A DNA stretch of 64,000 nt, taken from the NCBI RefSeq assembly GCF_022343555.1, contig NZ_JAKQZH010000001.1:1240001-1304000 (forward strand), in the 5' to 3' direction. Below are positions 12,364 through 23,683 of this stretch, piece after piece; position 1 is the first letter of the stretch, and each line of letters begins with the position of its first letter. The translations under genes were made by a program, and so were the position numbers. This DNA is from Marinobacter sp. C7 (GTDB lineage: Bacteria > Pseudomonadota > Gammaproteobacteria > Pseudomonadales > Oleiphilaceae). The notes beneath the pieces were generated by a model that saw only the letters and a list, made by a program, of their open reading frames with translations, did no database searches and was not told the origin of the DNA.

Positions 12364-13833
12364 GTGAGTCACGAACAGATCAACCAGCACCTGTCTAACT
12401 GGACGGAAAGAGAATCCACTGCGGAAGCCATGATTCCGCTGATTGGCCGTCTGTACCGCAAGAACAACGTGGTTACGTCCGTTTATGGCCGCGCCATCAT
12501 CAACCAGTCGGTGATCGACATCATCCGCGCTCACCGGTTTGTGCGCCAGGTGGAAGACAGCGAGCTGTCCGTTCATGACACCCTGCCGATCCTCGAGGCG
12601 ATGGACAAGCTGGACCTTGGCCGCGCTCACATCGACATCGGCAAGCTGGCTGTGAAATTCAAGGAAGAGGGCGGTGATCTGACCGAGTTCCTGAAGCGGG
12701 AGATCGGCCCGGTGGTTGGCCAGTACGCGGCCCAGTCCGAGGAAGATGCCCACAACGACACCAAGGACGTCGTGCTCTACGGTTTCGGCCGTATCGGTCG
12801 ACTGCTGGCCCGGATCCTGATTGAAAAGGCCGGTGGCGGCAACAACCTGCGTCTGCGTGCCATCGTGGTTCGCCAGGGCGGCGCCGAGAACGACCTCGAG
12901 AAGCGCGCCAGCCTGCTGCGTCGTGATTCTGTCCACGGTCCGTTTGACGGCACCATTACCGTGGATGAGAAAGAGTCTGCCCTGATTGCCAATGGCAACT
13001 ACATCAAGGTGATCTACTCCGACGGTCCGGACAAGGTGGATTACACCCAGTACGACATCCACAATGCCATCGTGATCGACAACACCGGTAAGTGGCGTGA
13101 CGAAGAAGGCCTGGGTCTGCACCTGAAGTCCAAGGGCGTCAGTCGCGTTATCCTGACCGCTCCGGGCAAGGGCGACATCAAGAACATCGTTTATGGCATC
13201 AACAACGACTGGATCACCGAGGAAGACAGGATTCTGTCTGCGGCGTCCTGCACGACCAATGCCATCACACCGGTGCTGAAGGCCATCCACGACGAGTATG
13301 GTATCGAGGACGGTCACGTTGAAACGGTTCACTCCTACACCAATGACCAGAACCTGATCGACAACTACCACAAGGGCAGCCGTCGTGGTCGCAGCGCTCC
13401 GCTGAACATGGTCATCACCGAGACCGGTGCGGCCAAGGCCGTTGCCAAGGCTCTGCCGGAGCTGAAGGGCAAGCTGACCGGCAACGCGATCCGCGTGCCG
13501 ACTCCGAACGTGTCCATGGCCATCCTGAACCTGAACCTGGACCAGGAAGTGAGCGCGGAAGCCGTGAACGAGTATCTGCGTGACATGGCGCTGCACTCTG
13601 AGCTGCAGAAGCAGATCGACTTCGTGAACTCTCCAGAGGTTGTGTCCACTGACTTTGTCGGCTCCCGTCATGCCGGCATCGTTGATGCCCAGGCAACCAT
13701 TGCCGGCGGCAAGCGCCTGATCCTGTACGTGTGGTACGACAACGAGTTCGGTTACAGCGCCCAGGTGGTTCGTTGTGTGAACCAGATGGCGGGTGTGACT
13801 TACCCGATCTTCCCGAAGCGCGCACGCGACTAA
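12364..13833 (+). CDS. glyceraldehyde-3-phosphate dehydrogenase, long form
   Basis: A 489-residue NAD(P)-dependent GAPDH with an extra N-terminal segment of about 130 residues before the Rossmann motif GFGRIGR at 140-146. The active-site Cys296 lies in SAASCTTNAITP, and the C-terminal VWYDNEFGYSAQV is canonical. The same long enzyme lies beside mfd in Pseudomonas (PA3001). GTG at 12364, with AGAGG 8 bases upstream, is preferred over the in-frame GTG at 12343. The extension has no recognised function; a gluconeogenic role has been proposed for such paralogs but is not shown here. Confidence 0.9.
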   Translation: MSHEQINQHLSNWTERESTAEAMIPLIGRLYRKNNVVTSVYGRAIINQSVIDIIRAHRFVRQVEDSELSVHDTLPILEAMDKLDLGRAHIDIGKLAVKFKEEGGDLTEFLKREIGPVVGQYAAQSEEDAHNDTKDVVLYGFGRIGRLLARILIEKAGGGNNLRLRAIVVRQGGAENDLEKRASLLRRDSVHGPFDGTITVDEKESALIANGNYIKVIYSDGPDKVDYTQYDIHNAIVIDNTGKWRDEEGLGLHLKSKGVSRVILTAPGKGDIKNIVYGINNDWITEEDRILSAASCTTNAITPVLKAIHDEYGIEDGHVETVHSYTNDQNLIDNYHKGSRRGRSAPLNMVITETGAAKAVAKALPELKGKLTGNAIRVPTPNVSMAILNLNLDQEVSAEAVNEYLRDMALHSELQKQIDFVNSPEVVSTDFVGSRHAGIVDAQATIAGGKRLILYVWYDNEFGYSAQVVRCVNQMAGVTYPIFPKRARD

Positions 13834-13871
13834 AGTCTTAGCGCCGGTTCGGCGCGATGTGCTTTGAAGAA

Positions 13872-13902
13872 CCCCGGCAGCCTCGGCTACCGGGGTTTTT
13901 TA
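13872..13902 (+). terminator. Rho-independent terminator after gap
   Basis: A GC-rich hairpin (CCCCGG with an inner AGC, loop, GCT and CCGGGG) is followed directly by TTTTTT. It lies 38 bases after the gap stop and before the nqr promoter. Confidence 0.9.
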
Positions 13903-13937
13903 CTGCTTTCGGACTACAAAACCATTCCGGTTTCTGG

Positions 13938-15502
<1,565 letters not shown>

Positions 15503-15506
15503 TACG

Positions 15507-16715
15507 ATGGCAATCCGACAGTTTCTCGATGGAATCGAGCATCACTTTGAAAAGGGCGGCAAGTATGAGCGCTGGTATGCGCTGTATGAAGCCGTCGATA
15601 CCATTTTCTACTCGCCTTCGAGCGTAACCTCCACCACCTCCCATGTGCGTGACGGCGTTGACCTCAAGCGCATCATGATCACGGTGTGGTTGTGTACTTT
15701 CCCGGCCATGTTCTTCGGCATGTGGAACATCGGTTACCAGGCCAACAGCTTCCTGGCGGCCAATCCGGATGCCATGGTGGCTGACGGCGGCCTGCGGACT
15801 GCCTTCATCCAGGCCCTGGCGGTAACCGGTGCCGGTGCCGGCATGTGGGATAACTTCGTATACGGTCTGGCGTACTTCGTGCCCATTTACTTCGTCACCT
15901 TCGTGGTGGGTGGTTTCTGGGAAGTGTTGTTCGCCACTGTGCGTCGCCACGAAGTGAACGAAGGGTTCTTCGTGACCTCCGTCCTCTTTGCCCTGATCTG
16001 CCCACCCACCATCCCGCTGTGGCAGGTGGCCCTGGGTATCACCTTCGGTGTGGTGATCGGCAAGGAAGTGTTTGGCGGTACCGGCAAGAACTTCCTGAAC
16101 CCGGCGCTGACCGGTCGTGCGTTCCTGTACTTTGCCTATCCGGCCCAGATCTCCGGCGACACCGTCTGGACTGCGGTTGACGGTTTCAGCGGCGCGACTG
16201 CCCTGAGCTGGGCGGCTTCCGGCGGCCTTGATGCGCTCAAGGAACAGATCGGCTGGATGAACGCCTTCATGGGCACCATTCAGGGTTCCATGGGTGAGAC
16301 CTCCACCCTGGCCATCCTCATCGGCGGGCTCATTTTGCTGGTGATGAAGATCGCCTCTTACCGCATCGTCGGTGGTGTGCTGATCGGCATGATCGGCATG
16401 TCCCTGCTGCTGAACCTGGTCGGTTCCGATACCAACCCGATGTTCGGTGTGCCGGCTCACTGGCACCTGGTCATGGGTGGTTTCGCCTTCGGCATGATGT
16501 TCATGGCCACCGATCCGGTATCCGCCGCCATGACCAACACCGGTCGCTGGTGCTTCGGTATTCTGGTGGGCGTCATGACTGTGCTGATCCGCGTGGTCAA
16601 CCCGGCGTTCCCCGAAGGCATCATGCTGGCGATCCTGTTCGCCAACCTGTTCGCACCGCTGATGGACCACTACGTGGTTCAGGCCAACATCAAACGGAGG
16701 CTTGCTCGTGGCTAA
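15507..16715 (+). CDS. nqrB: Na+-translocating NADH:quinone reductase subunit B
   Basis: A 402-residue polytopic membrane subunit that carries covalent FMN and riboflavin and forms much of the sodium path. The flavinylation motif SGAT is at 228-231, so Thr231 is the expected FMN attachment site for the ApbE encoded downstream. About ten hydrophobic helices are visible, starting near residue 55. The end overlaps nqrC by 8 bases. Confidence 0.97.
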   Translation: MAIRQFLDGIEHHFEKGGKYERWYALYEAVDTIFYSPSSVTSTTSHVRDGVDLKRIMITVWLCTFPAMFFGMWNIGYQANSFLAANPDAMVADGGLRTAFIQALAVTGAGAGMWDNFVYGLAYFVPIYFVTFVVGGFWEVLFATVRRHEVNEGFFVTSVLFALICPPTIPLWQVALGITFGVVIGKEVFGGTGKNFLNPALTGRAFLYFAYPAQISGDTVWTAVDGFSGATALSWAASGGLDALKEQIGWMNAFMGTIQGSMGETSTLAILIGGLILLVMKIASYRIVGGVLIGMIGMSLLLNLVGSDTNPMFGVPAHWHLVMGGFAFGMMFMATDPVSAAMTNTGRWCFGILVGVMTVLIRVVNPAFPEGIMLAILFANLFAPLMDHYVVQANIKRRLARG

Positions 16716-17511
16716 AGCTAAAGATACTGTCTCCAGAACCCTGATGGTTGCGCTGGTGCTGAGTATTGTATTCTCGGTTGTGGTTTCCACCGCAGCCGTC
16801 ATGCTCCGGCCGGCGCAGATCCAGAACCAGAACCTGGATATCAAGACCAACATCCTCTCGGCCGCGGGCATGCTGGAGCCCGGCACCAGTGCCCAGGAGA
16901 TCGAAGAAAAGTTCGAGCGTTTCGACGTGCGACTGGTTGACCTGGATAGCGGCGAATTCGTGGAGCCTTCCGCCGTTGGCGTGCAGGACCCCATGAAGTA
17001 CGACATGTACAAGGCGGCCTCTGATCCCCAGATGTCCACCAACATCCCGTCGTCCGAAGACAAGGCCGGTATCAAGCGCCGTCCGAACGTCGCCAAGGTC
17101 TATACCCTGAGCGAGAACGGTGAGCTGGTTCGTGTGGTTCTACCGATTCATGGCTATGGCCTGTGGTCCACCCTTTATGGTTTCATCTCCCTGGAGGGAG
17201 ACTTGAACACCATCGAAGGTCTCGGCTTTTACTCCCACGCGGAGACACCGGGTCTGGGTGGTGAAGTGGACAACCCGCGCTGGAAACAGCAGTGGGTCGG
17301 CAAGGAAGTGTATGCCGACAGCCCCAGCGAGCCCCAGATCCAGCTGGTCAAGGGTGGTGTGAATGCTGATGCCCGTGACAAGGAGCATAAGGTTGACGCA
17401 CTGTCGGGCGCAACGCTCACCAGTCGCGGTGTTCAGCAGCTGGTCAACTACTGGATGGGTGAGCGCGGGTTCGCTCCGTTCCTGAAAAAACTTCGTGAAG
17501 GGGAGGTCTGA
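16708..17511 (+). CDS. nqrC: Na+-translocating NADH:quinone reductase subunit C
   Basis: A 267-residue subunit with one N-terminal membrane helix (about 10-33) and a periplasmic FMN-binding domain. The flavinylation motif is ALSGAT with Thr236. GTG at 16708 is chosen because GGAGG at 16696-16700 is 7 bases upstream; the in-frame TTG at 16702 is too close to it. It overlaps nqrB and is 2 bases from nqrD. Confidence 0.96.
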   Translation: MAKAKDTVSRTLMVALVLSIVFSVVVSTAAVMLRPAQIQNQNLDIKTNILSAAGMLEPGTSAQEIEEKFERFDVRLVDLDSGEFVEPSAVGVQDPMKYDMYKAASDPQMSTNIPSSEDKAGIKRRPNVAKVYTLSENGELVRVVLPIHGYGLWSTLYGFISLEGDLNTIEGLGFYSHAETPGLGGEVDNPRWKQQWVGKEVYADSPSEPQIQLVKGGVNADARDKEHKVDALSGATLTSRGVQQLVNYWMGERGFAPFLKKLREGEV

Positions 17512-17513
17512 TC

Positions 17514-18179
17514 ATGGCCGGTTCATCAGCCAAACAGGTTCTCTTCGAACCGATCTTCAGTAATAACCCCATCGCCCTGCAGATCCTCGGTATTTGTTCG
17601 GCGCTGGCGGTAACCACCAGCATGAGCGTGACTATCGTCATGTGTCTGGCGGTTATCGCGGTTACCGCTTTCTCCAACCTGGCGGTTTCCCTGGTCCGTA
17701 CCCAGATTCCCGGCAGCATCCGGATCATCGTACAGATGACCATCATTGCCTCCCTGGTAATCGTGGTGGACCAGATTCTGAAGGCCTACGCCTACGAGAT
17801 TTCCAAGCAGCTGTCGGTATTCGTTGGCCTGATCATCACCAACTGTATCGTTATGGGCCGCGCGGAAGGCTTTGCCATGAACAACCCGCCGCTGCTGAGC
17901 TTCCTGGACGGTATCGGTAATGGCCTGGGTTACTCGGTGATGCTGCTGTTCGTGGCTTTCTTCCGGGAACTGCTGGGCGCCGGTTCGCTGTTCGGTGTTG
18001 GCCTGCTGCCGGTCGTGAACGAAGGTGGCTGGTACGTGCCGAACGGCCTTCTGCTGCTGCCGCCGAGCGCGTTCTTCATCATCGGTCTGGCGATCTGGGG
18101 TCTGCGGGCCTGGAAGCCGGAGCAGGTTGAAGAGCCTGACTACAAGATGTCTCGTCACAAAGCCAAGGAGGCCTTCTGA
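17514..18179 (+). CDS. nqrD: Na+-translocating NADH:quinone reductase subunit D
   Basis: A 221-residue membrane subunit with about six helices, paired with NqrE as inverted homologs around a buried iron site in known structures. Recognisable segments are [23 protein letters not shown] and [12 protein letters not shown]. Its stop shares a base with the nqrE start (18179), a very tight junction. Confidence 0.96.
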   Translation: MAGSSAKQVLFEPIFSNNPIALQILGICSALAVTTSMSVTIVMCLAVIAVTAFSNLAVSLVRTQIPGSIRIIVQMTIIASLVIVVDQILKAYAYEISKQLSVFVGLIITNCIVMGRAEGFAMNNPPLLSFLDGIGNGLGYSVMLLFVAFFRELLGAGSLFGVGLLPVVNEGGWYVPNGLLLLPPSAFFIIGLAIWGLRAWKPEQVEEPDYKMSRHKAKEAF

Positions 18180-18787
18180 TGGAACACTATATCAGCCTTC
18201 TGGTTAAGGCCATTTTCGTTGAGAACATGGCGCTGGCCTTCTTCCTGGGGATGTGCACCTTCCTGGCGATCTCCAAGAAGATCGAGGCAGCGACCGGTCT
18301 GGGTATCGCCGTTGTTGTGGTACTGACCGTCACCGTGCCGGTTAACAACCTGCTCTATAACACCATCCTGCGTGAAGGCGCCCTGGACTGGGCCGGTCTG
18401 CCCAACGTGGACCTGAGCTTCCTGGGCCTGCTGACATACATCGGTGTTATCGCGGCGATCGTACAGATCATGGAGATGGTACTGGACAAGTACATCCCGG
18501 CTCTTTACGCCGCACTGGGTGTGTTCCTGCCGTTGATCACGGTTAACTGCGCCATCCTGGGTGCGTCACTGTTCATGGTTGAGCGTGACTACACCTTCGG
18601 TGAGAGTCTGGTGTACGGCTTCGGCGCTGGCCTCGGCTGGGCCCTGGCCATCATCGCACTGGCGGGTATCCGTGAGAAACTCAAGTACAGCGACGTACCG
18701 GAAGGCCTGCGTGGCCTGGGCATCACCTTCATTACCGTTGGTCTGATGTCCCTGGGCTTCATGTCCTTCTCCGGCATCTCCCTGTAA
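18179..18787 (+). CDS. nqrE: Na+-translocating NADH:quinone reductase subunit E
   Basis: A 202-residue polytopic subunit starting [20 protein letters not shown]. Family Cys residues expected for the intramembrane iron centre with NqrD are present (MCTF at about 23-26 and NCAILG near residue 120). Six membrane helices fit the length. Its cofactor depends on NqrM, encoded downstream. Confidence 0.96.
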   Translation: MEHYISLLVKAIFVENMALAFFLGMCTFLAISKKIEAATGLGIAVVVVLTVTVPVNNLLYNTILREGALDWAGLPNVDLSFLGLLTYIGVIAAIVQIMEMVLDKYIPALYAALGVFLPLITVNCAILGASLFMVERDYTFGESLVYGFGAGLGWALAIIALAGIREKLKYSDVPEGLRGLGITFITVGLMSLGFMSFSGISL

Positions 18788-18824
18788 CTCACCCGGTGAT
18801 TCGGTTTAACGAAAAGGCGAGACC

Positions 18825-20051
18825 ATGAATACAGAAATTCTTCTTGGCGTGGTCATGTTCACCGTTATCGTTCTGGCGCTGGTCGCGGTTATCCTCGCGG
18901 CCCGCTCCAAGCTGGTAAGCACCGGTGACGTGACCATCGAAATCAACGACGATCCTGAGCATACGCTCAAGACCAGTGCCGGCGGCAAGCTGCTGGGTAC
19001 ACTGGCGAACAGCGGCATTTACCTGTCGTCCGCCTGCGGTGGCGGCGGTACCTGCGCCCAGTGCAAGTGCAAGGTTCTGGACGGCGGCGGCGCCATGCTG
19101 CCCACGGAAAAGACCCACTTCACCAACCGGGAAGAGAAGGAAGGCTGGCGCCTGTCCTGTCAGGTTCCGGTGAAGCAGGACATGAAGATCGAGGTTCCCG
19201 AAGAGTTCTTCGGCGTGAAGAAGTGGGAGTGTGAGGTTGTCTCCAACCACAACGTTGCCACCTTCATCAAGGAACTGGTCCTGAAGCTGCCGGAAGGCGA
19301 GGAAGTGGACTTCCGGGCCGGCGGTTACGTGCAGCTCGAGTGTCCTCCGTACGAAATCGACTTCAAGGATTTCGATATTGAGGAAGAGTTCCACGAGGAC
19401 TGGGACAAGCACGACATCTGGCGTTACAAGGCCGTGAACAAGGAAGACACCATCCGGGCCTACTCCATGGCCAACTATCCGGAAGAGAAGGGTGTCCTCA
19501 AGTTCAACATCCGTATCGCCACCCCGCCTCCGGGTACCGATCATCCGCCGGGCATCATGTCCAGCTACGTGTTCAACCTGAAGCCGGGTGACAAGGTCAC
19601 CGTTATGGGACCGTTCGGTGAGTTCTTCGCCAAGAAGACCGACGCCGAGATGGTGTTCATCGGCGGGGGTGCCGGCATGGCGCCGATGCGTTCTCACATC
19701 TTCGACCAGCTCAAACGCCTGAACTCCAAGCGCAAGATCAGCTTCTGGTACGGTGCCCGGAGTGTCCGCGAGATGTTCTACGTGGAAGACTTCGACATGC
19801 TGCAGGAAGAGAACGACAACTTCGAGTGGCACGTGGCGTTGTCCGATGCACTTCCGGAAGATAACTGGGAAGGCCCGACGGGCTTCATCCACAACGTGTT
19901 GTACGAAAACTACCTGAAGGACCACCCGGCTCCGGAGGATTGTGAGTACTACATGTGTGGACCCCCCATCATGAATGCCTCGGTCATCAAGATGCTGAAA
20001 GATCTTGGTGTTGAGGACGAAAACATCATGCTGGATGACTTCGGGGGTTAA
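18825..20051 (+). CDS. nqrF: Na+-translocating NADH:quinone reductase subunit F
   Basis: The 408-residue NADH-oxidising subunit. Order: one N-terminal membrane helix, a 2Fe-2S ferredoxin domain with ligands in [12 protein letters not shown] plus a later Cys in RLSCQV, an FAD domain with RAYSMANYP, and an NADH domain with [12 protein letters not shown] and YYMCGPP. Electrons enter the complex here. A 37-base gap with no clear terminator separates it from nqrE. Confidence 0.97.
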   Translation: MNTEILLGVVMFTVIVLALVAVILAARSKLVSTGDVTIEINDDPEHTLKTSAGGKLLGTLANSGIYLSSACGGGGTCAQCKCKVLDGGGAMLPTEKTHFTNREEKEGWRLSCQVPVKQDMKIEVPEEFFGVKKWECEVVSNHNVATFIKELVLKLPEGEEVDFRAGGYVQLECPPYEIDFKDFDIEEEFHEDWDKHDIWRYKAVNKEDTIRAYSMANYPEEKGVLKFNIRIATPPPGTDHPPGIMSSYVFNLKPGDKVTVMGPFGEFFAKKTDAEMVFIGGGAGMAPMRSHIFDQLKRLNSKRKISFWYGARSVREMFYVEDFDMLQEENDNFEWHVALSDALPEDNWEGPTGFIHNVLYENYLKDHPAPEDCEYYMCGPPIMNASVIKMLKDLGVEDENIMLDDFGG

Positions 20052-20060
20052 TCAACTCAG

Positions 20061-21110
20061 ATGACATCCTGCATGTTACGACCCGTCAGGGTGGCCGTGG
20101 TCAGCGCCTTTTTGGCGCTGGCCCTGGCCGCTCTGGCGGGTTGTTCGTTTGAGGCCGAGGAAAAAGTCTGGGAAATCTCCGGTGGCGTGTTTGGGACCAG
20201 CTACCACATCAATGTCGTATTGACCGATGACCAGCAACGTCTGGAGAATCTGGCCAAGGGCATTGAGGCGGAGCTGGAAAAGGTCGATGCCGCGATGTCG
20301 ACCTGGCGGGAGGATTCGGAGCTGTCGCAGCTGAACCGCATGCCGGACCAGAGTGAGTGGACCGGAATATCCGGGCCCCTCCACGAGGTTCTAGCCAAGG
20401 CTATAGAGGTATCCGAACTCACGGGTGGCGCCTTTGATGTTACCGTGGGCCCAGTGGTCAATCTCTGGGGATTCGGACCCCGGGCCCGACCGGAGAAGGC
20501 TCCGGAAGAGCAAGAGCTGGCGCGGGTCTTGTCCGAGACAGGATATGAAAAGCTTGAGCTTCGCAACCAGCCGCCGTCCCTGCGGGCGGCACAGCCGCAA
20601 TACATTGATCTGTCGGCCATTGCGAAAGGCTACGGAGTCGATGTGGTCGCCCGCTACCTCGACAGTGAGGGGGTGAACGCTTACCTTGTAGAAATCGGCG
20701 GCGAAGTCCGCGTGCAGGGGCGCAAACCCGGCGGCGATGCCTGGCGTCTGGCTATCGAGCAGCCGGTATCGGAAGGACGGCAGGTCAACCGCGTGGTGGC
20801 GCTTGAGAACAGGGCGATGGCGACTTCCGGAGATTATCGTAACTATTACGAATCGGAAGGACGGCGCTATTCCCATACAATTGATCCTGAAACCGGAAAA
20901 CCCATCACCCACAATCTGGCCTCGGTAACGGTATTGGCCGAGGACTGTATGACCGCCGATGCACTGGCGACCGGATTCAACGTGATGGGCTTTGAGCGCG
21001 CTCACGCGCTGGCAACGCGGGAAAATATCCCCGCCTATTTCATTATCAGGACGGAAAACGGCTTTGAAACGCATCAGACGCCGGCCTTTTCCTCCTACGT
21101 GATCCAGTAA
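20061..21110 (+). CDS. apbE: FAD:protein FMN transferase
   Basis: A 349-residue lipoprotein that attaches FMN from FAD to Thr in the SGAT motifs of NqrB and NqrC. A signal sequence ends in lipobox LAGC with Cys28. The ApbE domain shows FGTSYHI, AKGYGVDVVA, EIGGEVRVQG and SHTIDPETGKPI. Position 9 bases after nqrF places the maturation enzyme in the operon of its substrates. Confidence 0.95.
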   Translation: MTSCMLRPVRVAVVSAFLALALAALAGCSFEAEEKVWEISGGVFGTSYHINVVLTDDQQRLENLAKGIEAELEKVDAAMSTWREDSELSQLNRMPDQSEWTGISGPLHEVLAKAIEVSELTGGAFDVTVGPVVNLWGFGPRARPEKAPEEQELARVLSETGYEKLELRNQPPSLRAAQPQYIDLSAIAKGYGVDVVARYLDSEGVNAYLVEIGGEVRVQGRKPGGDAWRLAIEQPVSEGRQVNRVVALENRAMATSGDYRNYYESEGRRYSHTIDPETGKPITHNLASVTVLAEDCMTADALATGFNVMGFERAHALATRENIPAYFIIRTENGFETHQTPAFSSYVIQ

Positions 21111-21122
21111 AGGGAGGGCAAC

Positions 21123-21371
21123 ATGGGTACCTTTCTTCTAGTTTTGTTCATCGTGATCCTGCTGGTGGCGGCAATGTCCATCGGCGTCATGTTCGGCCGT
21201 AAGCCGATCAGCGGTACCTGCGGCGGCATCGGCGCTCTGGGTATCAGCTCTTCCTGCGATATCTGTGGCGGCAATACCCAGAAGTGCAAGGAAGAGAACG
21301 AGCGGCTGGAGAGCGAAGCCAAGGGCGCTGAAGATCTGGCCTACGACGCCAGCAGCGCTGATCGTCACTAA
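21123..21371 (+). CDS. nqrM: Na+-NQR maturation factor NqrM
   Basis: An 82-residue protein with one N-terminal membrane helix and a Cys-rich segment (CGGIG, then SSCDICGG and KC). NqrM is needed to insert the iron centre held by NqrD/NqrE. Twelve bases after apbE and same strand, with a GGAGG upstream; likely the last gene of the nqr operon. Confidence 0.93.
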   Translation: MGTFLLVLFIVILLVAAMSIGVMFGRKPISGTCGGIGALGISSSCDICGGNTQKCKEENERLESEAKGAEDLAYDASSADRH

Positions 21372-21411
21372 ATAAAAATTTTCACGACGTAGATAAGGAG
21401 TCACTGCGCGC

Positions 21412-22803
21412 ATGGCAGAACATCATTACGACGTCGTCGTTATCGGCGCTGGTCCGTCCGGCGAAGGCGCGGCGATGAATGCGACCAAACACGGCAAGCG
21501 TGTCGCGATCATCGAAGACAAGCCGACGGTCGGCGGGAACTGCACCCACTGGGGCACCATCCCGTCCAAGGCGCTGCGTCACTCGGTCAAGCAGATCATC
21601 ACGTTCAACACCAACCAGATGTTCCGTGATATCGGTGAACCGCGCTGGTTCTCCTTCCCGAGGGTTCTGCAGAATGCGCAGAAGGTGATTGGCAAACAGG
21701 TCAAACTGCGGACCCAGTTCTATTCCCGCAACCGGGTGGACCTGATCAACGGCCGGGCAGCATTTCTGGACCGGAACCGCATCGAGGTCCGTGGCAACAA
21801 ATCGGTCGAGACCCTGCATTTCAAGCAGGCCATCATTGCCACCGGGTCACGCCCGTACCTGCCGCCCGATGTGGATTTTCGCCACCACCGGGTCTATAAC
21901 TCCGACACCATCCTGAATCTCTCCCATACGCCGCGCACCCTGATCATCTATGGTGCGGGCGTCATCGGCTCCGAGTATGCTTCCATCTTCGCCGGTCTGG
22001 GCGTGAAGGTTGACCTGATCAACCCGGGCAGCCGGTTGTTGTCGTTCCTGGATGACGAGATCTCCGATGCTCTGAGCTACCACCTGCGCAACAATGGTGT
22101 TCTGGTGCGTCACAACGAGCAATACGAGTCCGTGGTGGGCGACGATCACGGTGTGGTGCTGTCACTGCAGTCCGGCAAGAAGATTCGCGCCGATGCCTTC
22201 CTGTGGTGTAACGGCCGTACCGGCAACACGGATAGCCTGAGCCTCGAGAACATCGATCTGGTACCGAATGGCCGTGGTCAGCTCGCGGTAGACGAGCATT
22301 ACCGGACCGAAGTGGAAAACATCTACGCAGTGGGTGACGTGATCGGCTGGCCCAGCCTGGCCAGCGCAGCCTACGACCAGGGCCGTTCCGCGTCCTCGGA
22401 TATCGTCAAGGATGAGTATTTCCGGTTTGTGTCGGACGTGCCGACCGGCATCTATACCATTCCGGAGATCAGTTCTGTCGGCAAGACCGAGCGGGAACTG
22501 ACCGAAGCCAAGGTGCCGTATGAAGTGGGGCAGGCTTTCTTCAAGGACCTTGCCCGCGCCCAGATCACCGGCGAAGCGGTGGGTATGCTGAAGATCCTGT
22601 TCCACCGGGAGACCCGCCAGATCCTGGGTATCCACTGCTTTGGGGACCAGGCCGCCGAGATCGTCCACATCGGCCAGGCGATCATGAATCAGGAAGGGGA
22701 GGCCAACTCCCTGAACTACTTCATCAACACCACCTTCAACTACCCGACCATGGCCGAGGCCTACCGGGTGGCGGCGTTGAATGGGTTGAACCGGATTTTC
22801 TGA
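21412..22803 (+). CDS. sthA: soluble pyridine nucleotide transhydrogenase
   Basis: A 463-residue FAD flavoprotein that moves hydride between NADPH and NAD+. N-terminal FAD motif [12 protein letters not shown]; the redox-disulfide region reads [16 protein letters not shown], with Thr where related disulfide reductases have the second Cys, which identifies SthA. NAD motif [12 protein letters not shown] and C-terminal dimer domain follow. AAGGAG lies just upstream. It is 40 bases behind nqrM and may share its transcript. Confidence 0.95.
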   Translation: MAEHHYDVVVIGAGPSGEGAAMNATKHGKRVAIIEDKPTVGGNCTHWGTIPSKALRHSVKQIITFNTNQMFRDIGEPRWFSFPRVLQNAQKVIGKQVKLRTQFYSRNRVDLINGRAAFLDRNRIEVRGNKSVETLHFKQAIIATGSRPYLPPDVDFRHHRVYNSDTILNLSHTPRTLIIYGAGVIGSEYASIFAGLGVKVDLINPGSRLLSFLDDEISDALSYHLRNNGVLVRHNEQYESVVGDDHGVVLSLQSGKKIRADAFLWCNGRTGNTDSLSLENIDLVPNGRGQLAVDEHYRTEVENIYAVGDVIGWPSLASAAYDQGRSASSDIVKDEYFRFVSDVPTGIYTIPEISSVGKTERELTEAKVPYEVGQAFFKDLARAQITGEAVGMLKILFHRETRQILGIHCFGDQAAEIVHIGQAIMNQEGEANSLNYFINTTFNYPTMAEAYRVAALNGLNRIF

Positions 22804-22818
22804 GATTGGCGTGAACAT

Positions 22819-22848
22819 GGGGTCAGATGAAGGCTTTCATCTGACCCC
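22819..22848. repeat. GGGGTCAGATGAA palindrome, copy 1
   Basis: Perfect 13-base inverted arms (22819-22831 and 22836-22848) around loop GGCT, 15 bases after the sthA stop. No T tract follows, so it is not a standard terminator. Member of the seven-copy family in this window. Confidence 0.9.
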
Positions 22849-22852
22849 AGCT

Positions 22853-23683
22853 TCAGGCCGGACCTTCCCCGGGGCTCAGATGAAAGCCTTGATCTGACCC
22901 CATTTTCATCTCCGCTTCCCCGCGCACGGCCTCCCGCGCCGGCAATTGCAACAACGCCCGAGCCCGATTATCGAAAAACATCCGGGTACTCGTCGGGTAA
23001 TCGGTGATAATGCTGTCCACGCCCAATTCCTCAAGCTGCAACATGTCGTGGATACGGTTCACGGTCCAGGTGGATACATGCATACCCCGACGGTGGGCCA
23101 GGTCGACCATGTCCCTGCTCAGGATTTTCCAGTTCGCACAGAAATACTCGCAACCCAGTCGGGTGGCAATGTTCAGCGGCCGGGGAAATTTCCGCTCTGC
23201 CACCAGCCCGGTGCGGATGTTCTTGTCACGACGGCGGATTTCCCGCAGGAACCAGGGATCGCTGGAGGTAACGGCGGCTCTCTGGTAAAGGTCCCGCCGT
23301 TGGATGACTTCGGTGAGCCGGTTGCACAGGATGTTCAGACGCTGGCGGGCGTCCTTCTTGACCTCAAGCTGAAGGTGCTCGAGGTCGTCGAATTCGTCCA
23401 GCAGTTGTTCCAGAGTGGGAATACCCACCTTCCTCGGCCAGGAGCTGGTGTTGCGGCGGGCATCCATATCAGCCAGTTCGGCAGCTGTGTAGTTACAGAC
23501 TCCGCCCTTGGCGCCGGTCGTGCGGTCCACTGTCAGGTCATGGACGAGCACCGGGATGCCGTCCTTTGACAGAACCACATCCAGCTCGAAATGCCGTATG
23601 CCATGGCGATAGGCGTGAATGAACCCGGGCAGGGTATTCTCCGGGGCCTCGCCCTTGGCTCCCCGATGTCCGTAGACGATCAT
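22853..23683 (-). CDS. glycerophosphodiester phosphodiesterase
   Basis: A 276-residue cytoplasmic GDPD that hydrolyses glycerophosphodiesters to glycerol-3-phosphate and an alcohol. Motifs: HRGAKGEAPENTL near residue 6, FELDVVLSKDGIPVLVHD, and the C-terminal STWTVN. The start overlaps the DAHP synthase stop (ATGA). The last 18 residues, from MKMGSDQ on, are encoded by the degenerate palindromic repeat at 22871-22901 and its flank, so the tail is probably an acquired extension. Confidence 0.9.
   Translation of the reverse strand: MIVYGHRGAKGEAPENTLPGFIHAYRHGIRHFELDVVLSKDGIPVLVHDLTVDRTTGAKGGVCNYTAAELADMDARRNTSSWPRKVGIPTLEQLLDEFDDLEHLQLEVKKDARQRLNILCNRLTEVIQRRDLYQRAAVTSSDPWFLREIRRRDKNIRTGLVAERKFPRPLNIATRLGCEYFCANWKILSRDMVDLAHRRGMHVSTWTVNRIHDMLQLEELGVDSIITDYPTSTRMFFDNRARALLQLPAREAVRGEAEMKMGSDQGFHLSPGEGPA
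22871..22901. repeat. GGGGTCAGATGAA palindrome, copy 2 (degenerate, inverted)
   Basis: TCAGATGAA and TTGATCTGACCCC surround loop-region AGCC. The left arm has an extra C and one mismatch. Read on the minus strand it matches copy 1 at all but one core base, so copies 1 and 2 form an inverted pair. It lies inside the GDPD coding region. Confidence 0.75.
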
